From an uncultured Ruminococcus sp. (GTDB lineage Bacteria; Bacillota; Clostridia; Oscillospirales; Acutalibacteraceae), in assembly GCA_902803125.1 (NCBI GenBank), contig CADCOZ010000089.1, forward strand, positions 1 to 6,059: 6,059 bases of DNA, in the 5' to 3' direction. The notes under the pieces are model-generated. The model was not told the DNA's origin and did no database searches. It saw nothing but the letters and a program-made list of their open reading frames with translations. This document shows positions 5,176-6,059 of the stretch, in pieces; the stretch's first letter is position 1, and each line of letters begins with the position of its first letter. Both the position numbers and the translations under genes were made by a program.

Positions 5176-5964
5176 GTGGAAAGCAACGCATTCTTATATA
5201 CGGGTCATCCCATTCAGCCGAAGTATACGCTGAATATCGGCGGTCGGGAGCTGAATATCGGAACGGATTTTGATGTGGAGATTACCGATAATGTCAATGT
5301 CGGAACGGCTCATGTGACCATTCGGGGCAAAGGAAAATTCAAAGGCGTGTTGGAACGCACCTTTGAGATTAAGCCGGTACCGGCACAGTCACTGTCTTTT
5401 TTGGCGGATCAAACGGAATTTGATTATACCGGTGAGCCGTGTACCATGCAGATTGCGGTAAAATACGGTGATATCGTGCTGACAGAGGGCGAGGACTACA
5501 CGGTTGAATATACTAACAACATTGAGCCCGGCACCGGTCAGGCGGAACTGCATTTCCAAGGCAACTACAGCGGCACCATGACCATTCCGTTTTCCATTTT
5601 CCGTCCGCAGGAGCCGCCGAAACCGCCCGTGCCTTCCAAACCTGCGGCAGAAGAAATTCCCGCACTGGAAAACCTGTCTGTTTTGTCATCGGATACCATA
5701 CGCTTAGGGGAAACCATTCAGGCCTCTGCGCAGGCACAAGGCGGGGTACCGCCGTATACTTACGGGTTCTATTTCCGCAAAATAAAGGCGAACACCTGGA
5801 TAACCGTGCAGGATTACGGCGAGGAAGCACAGGCGACGATTTCGCCGGCCAGAGCAACACGCTATTTAGTGCTGGTCAAAGTGAAAGACAGTCGGGGAGT
5901 GATTGCCAAGCAATACTTTAAGGTCAGCGTGACGGGCGAAAAAACAGCAGACGAAAAAGATTGA
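5176..5964 (+). CDS. Ig-like repeat protein with triple-tyrosine-type C-terminal domain, no signal peptide
   Basis: Starting at GTG 5176 the protein has 262 residues. Two beta-rich repeats of the kind common in Clostridia surface proteins occupy about 5-66 and 73-142. Each has a YTG block near its start, a TDF/EDY block in the middle (TDFDVEITDNVNVGTA, EDYTVEYTNNIEPGTG), GKGKF or QGNYSG, and a closing F-x-I (TFEIKP, PFSIF). A Pro-rich linker (about 143-163) leads to a third domain (164-253) with PPYTYGFYF, WITVQDYG and VKVKDSRG, resembling triple-tyrosine (Y_Y_Y) domains. Relatives are usually parts of large secreted proteins, yet no signal peptide, anchor or catalytic domain is present here. 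GGGGG (5161-5165) lies 10 bases before the GTG, and the promoter at 5114-5142 supports a start after about 5149. TTG 5131 and ATG 5152 are alternatives. It may be a leaderless adaptor or the 3' remnant of a larger gene. Confidence 0.78.
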   Translation: MESNAFLYTGHPIQPKYTLNIGGRELNIGTDFDVEITDNVNVGTAHVTIRGKGKFKGVLERTFEIKPVPAQSLSFLADQTEFDYTGEPCTMQIAVKYGDIVLTEGEDYTVEYTNNIEPGTGQAELHFQGNYSGTMTIPFSIFRPQEPPKPPVPSKPAAEEIPALENLSVLSSDTIRLGETIQASAQAQGGVPPYTYGFYFRKIKANTWITVQDYGEEAQATISPARATRYLVLVKVKDSRGVIAKQYFKVSVTGEKTADEKD

Positions 5965-6059
5965 CCTCAGCGACAGCCACACTGGGGAACCCTTTCCCTA
6001 AGGACAGCCACACTGGGGGAACCCCTTTTCTGGCGAAAAAAGGGGTTCCCCCAGACCCC
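5965..6059 (+). repeat. right copy of the structured intergenic repeat, cut by the window edge
   Basis: It begins directly after the Ig-like stop codon. Positions 5997-6059 are the exact reverse complement of 160-222. A diverged unit at 5965-5996 corresponds to 223-254 but has shortened G and C runs and a changed CAGCG segment. Relative to its upstream gene the copy has the same orientation as the left copy has to the minus-strand small ORF. The full 3' extent is beyond the window. Confidence 0.9.
6013..6054 (+). other. perfect 17-bp hairpin at the core of the right repeat
   Basis: CTGGGGGAACCCCTTTT (6013-6029) pairs exactly with 6038-6054 around an 8-base loop. It lies 48 bases after the Ig-like stop. 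The bases after it (ACCCC) do not form a U-tract within the window. A 3'-end role, such as partial termination or protection from 3' exonucleases, fits its position but is inference. Confidence 0.75.

Noticed and set aside
160..6059. The inverted repeats as terminal repeats of a transposon or integrated element
   Set aside because: The enclosed genes are housekeeping types with no transposase, integrase or target-site duplication visible. Each repeat itself contains an internal hairpin and tandem units rather than simple ends.

Overview
The window looks like chromosomal DNA of a Gram-positive gut-type Firmicute of the class Clostridia, probably Oscillospiraceae/Ruminococcaceae-like. The basis is strong AGGAGG-type ribosome sites, sigma-A-like promoters, roughly balanced base composition, and gene families typical of that group: a YngK-like GHL10 glycosidase, a DUF1294 membrane protein, a stand-alone LUD protein, and a surface-type Ig-like repeat protein. 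No phage, transposase, CRISPR or RNA gene is visible. The taxonomic call is inference from gene content only.

Layout. Positions 1-430 are mostly non-coding. They hold an unresolved gene end at the left edge, a GC-rich stem-loop (56-82), an AT-rich repeat patch (86-125), a structured repeat (160-254), and a probable 28-residue basic small protein on the minus strand (280-366) with a near-perfect ribosome site. Next is an RsmF-type rRNA m5C methyltransferase (431-1762, +), convergent by 12 bp with an exported GHL10-family glycosidase (1775-3058, -). The glycosidase and the following plus-strand group diverge from two overlapping promoters that share one -10 region (3071-3121). The plus-strand group is a DUF1294 membrane protein (3140-3433), a LUD-domain protein (3499-4161) and DeoD purine nucleoside phosphorylase (4225-4935), with gaps of about 65 bp that fit co-transcription. 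After a 240-bp spacer with a weak hairpin, a possible 23-codon basic ORF and a good promoter, an Ig-like repeat protein without a signal peptide runs to 5964. The second copy of the structured repeat follows at once and runs off the right edge.

Most genes are housekeeping or accessory metabolism: rRNA modification, purine salvage (DeoD), a LUD oxidoreductase-like protein, and envelope or polysaccharide work (glycosidase, Ig-like protein). No single pathway joins them. The least explained part is the repeat. A 63-bp core is identical in inverted orientation at both ends of the window, carries a perfect 17-bp stem, and in both copies lies just 3' of a coding region in the same orientation relative to that gene. 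This suggests a dispersed 3'-end element, possibly terminator-like or REP-like, rather than transposon ends.
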